A stretch of DNA of 64,000 nt from Gracilaria gracilis (Eukaryota; Rhodophyta; Florideophyceae; Gracilariales; Gracilariaceae). The translations under genes and the position numbers were made by a program. Of this stretch, positions 62,728-64,000 are shown in pieces; positions within the stretch are counted from its first letter, which is position 1, and each line of letters starts with the position of its first letter. The notes below the pieces were generated by a model. That model was not told the DNA's origin. It did not search any database and worked only from the letters and a program-made list of their open reading frames with translations. The stretch is taken from NCBI GenBank assembly GCA_030374805.1, contig JARGSG010000237.1, positions 1-64,000 of the forward strand. The letters run 5' to 3'.

Positions 62728-62893
62728 TTGAAATGCCCAGCTTTGTACCAAGCAGTATGACGAGTCTAGTGGACGCTGGGTTAGTATCACTTCCGCTCGA
62801 CAAACGTTCTTGTACAAACGTTGGTGAGCCAACAGTTCCAAATGAAGATTGACACTTGTATATACAGGTATTCGAGAAACCGACGCGAGGTGT

Positions 62894-63988
62894 TCATTTG
62901 AATTTGTGATGCGTCAATACGAATTTGTGAACAACTTGCAAGTAGTTTGGTGCGGAGTTGACATTGTTATGGCCGCATGTGGCAAACTCCTCAAAATGTA
63001 CATCTACACCGGCTTTCTTAGCGCATTCGTAAAGACAACGACCCTGTTCCACTGTAATCATCCTGTCGTTCTTCCCGTGCAGTATCAAGGTGGGCAGCTT
63101 CACCTGAGAAATCTTAGCAACACTATCGAGTTTTTCGTTCAAACAAAGCCTGAGAAACGCCCGCATGTTCGGCAAGATGCGGAAAGGAATGGCAATAGGA
63201 TGGGACATGACTGCTTCAACCAGTGAAGAGGGCGGAGCATCCAAGACAAGCAAGCAGTTGCGCTCTATCCGTCGGCTCCCGAGATTGGCGGCAAGATCGA
63301 CCGCGGCGAATGTTCCCAGACTCTGGCCGTAGATTATGATGGTAGAAGAACGGTGTAACCGTTCATTCAACCAAGTAAACATGTTTTTCGCGTCCGAAGA
63401 AAGCACTTCCTCCGAAGGTGAGCCGGGGCTGTCACCAAAGCCAGAGTAGTCGAAGGTAACAACGTGCGCATGTAGGTGGGCGCGCAATACTTGAAGCATG
63501 GTGACGCGTTTCGGCGGAAATGCTCGCGTGCCGCTGTTGCCGTGCAGAAACAGGACGGCAAGTTGTTTGGGATGTTGCAAACGATCTTCGAACGCTTCGT
63601 GGTCTTGGCATGCGAGAAACGGGGGGGAAGGGGGGACTAAGTGCCAGCCACAGAGATGTTGTTGTGAGACATGGCGCGCATTGTGCAAGCGATAAGGACC
63701 GAAGTCAGAAAGTGGAAAGAGGAACTGAGGAGGGCGTACCCAGTGAAGATAAGTCAGTGCGCGCTGGGCGGGGGGGTAGAAGGTGTGGATGAGAAAGAGA
63801 ATGAGGTAGAGCACAACGAGGAAGCCCAGAAAGTGGAAGAGGGAGATGGATACGCGAGGGAATGAGAGGAACGGCAGGCACAGCTCGTGGCGCGGCTCGG
63901 CAGACAGCGAAGGCACAAGCAAAGCATTTTCCGACATGCAGATATGTTGCAGCAGAAGCAGCAAGACAAGTGCGTGGGCGCGGCGCAT
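62894..63988 (-). CDS. ABHD12-like alpha/beta-hydrolase (lysophospholipase/monoacylglycerol lipase type)
   Basis: 364 residues from ATG 63,988, TGA stop, no intron. The N-terminus has a hydrophobic leader and a strong TM helix (FHFLGFLVVLYLILFLIHTF, about 55-75). The hydrolase core has LFLHGNSGTR (oxyanion HG), VTFDYSGFGDSPGSPSEE, the nucleophile elbow YGQSLGT (Ser near 221), Asp308 in GKNDRMI and His340 in CGHNN, giving a full triad in the order and style of ABHD12/BEM46 proteins. The active site probably faces the lumen or outside of an endomembrane, as in ABHD12, acting on lysophospholipids or monoacylglycerols. The gene ends only 12 bp inside the window, so its promoter is outside. Confidence 0.88.
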   Translation of the reverse strand: MRRAHALVLLLLLQHICMSENALLVPSLSAEPRHELCLPFLSFPRVSISLFHFLGFLVVLYLILFLIHTFYPPAQRALTYLHWVRPPQFLFPLSDFGPYRLHNARHVSQQHLCGWHLVPPSPPFLACQDHEAFEDRLQHPKQLAVLFLHGNSGTRAFPPKRVTMLQVLRAHLHAHVVTFDYSGFGDSPGSPSEEVLSSDAKNMFTWLNERLHRSSTIIIYGQSLGTFAAVDLAANLGSRRIERNCLLVLDAPPSSLVEAVMSHPIAIPFRILPNMRAFLRLCLNEKLDSVAKISQVKLPTLILHGKNDRMITVEQGRCLYECAKKAGVDVHFEEFATCGHNNVNSAPNYLQVVHKFVLTHHKFK

Positions 63989-64000
63989 GGGAACGTGGAG

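Overview
The window looks like nuclear DNA of an intron-poor photosynthetic eukaryote, most likely an alga. The evidence is a plastid-type ABC1 kinase with a thylakoid-style leader, spliceosomal introns in that gene (one of them bordering a probable 18-nt exon), otherwise intronless genes, a tRNA-derived SINE, and several eukaryotic transposon families. A red alga would fit, but the lineage cannot be fixed from this sequence alone.

Region 1-22,017 is dominated by two near-identical copies (about 8 kb compared) of an unclassified mobile element, arranged head-to-head as an inverted duplication around a 4.9-kb spacer. The element has two divergent coding arms. One arm encodes a permuted DNA amino-methyltransferase (DPPYN motif) followed by a split SET-like domain. 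The other encodes a basic protein with a ParB/sulfiredoxin-like DGxHR domain, several unrecognised proteins, and a 2-oxoglutarate/Fe(II)-dioxygenase-like fold. Between the arms lies about 2 kb made of hairpins, palindromes and 46-bp tandem repeats. A third, older, partial copy is at 29,198-32,150. I see no capsid, polymerase, reverse transcriptase or recognised integrase in it. This is the best candidate for an undescribed system: a mobile element that carries both a DNA-modification writer and a possible eraser.

The spacer (7,970-12,854) holds a decayed ketopantoate-reductase-like gene, a coiled-coil ORF and an LTR-like repeat. Region 22,020-29,197 holds a KDZ/Plavaka-like DNA transposon with a strongly G-rich plus strand. 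Region 33,400-41,880 is a transposon graveyard: a PIF/Harbinger element split by an LTR-like insertion with a 5-bp target duplication, a Tc1/mariner transposase, two tandem tRNA-derived SINE units, and a complete-ended 0.7-kb Harbinger derivative with TTA target duplications.

From 43.5 kb on the window is mostly host genes: secreted GH13 alpha-amylase with CBM20, a putative myristoylated two-TM protein, plastid ABC1K, a conserved-looking 162-aa protein, a fucosyltransferase-like type II membrane enzyme, a proline-rich protein, long-chain acyl-CoA synthetase, an LRAT-domain protein and an ABHD12-like hydrolase. A 1.1-kb element with 30-bp terminal inverted repeats sits at 60,898-62,010. The island 52.7-56.8 kb is far more GC-rich than its surroundings.
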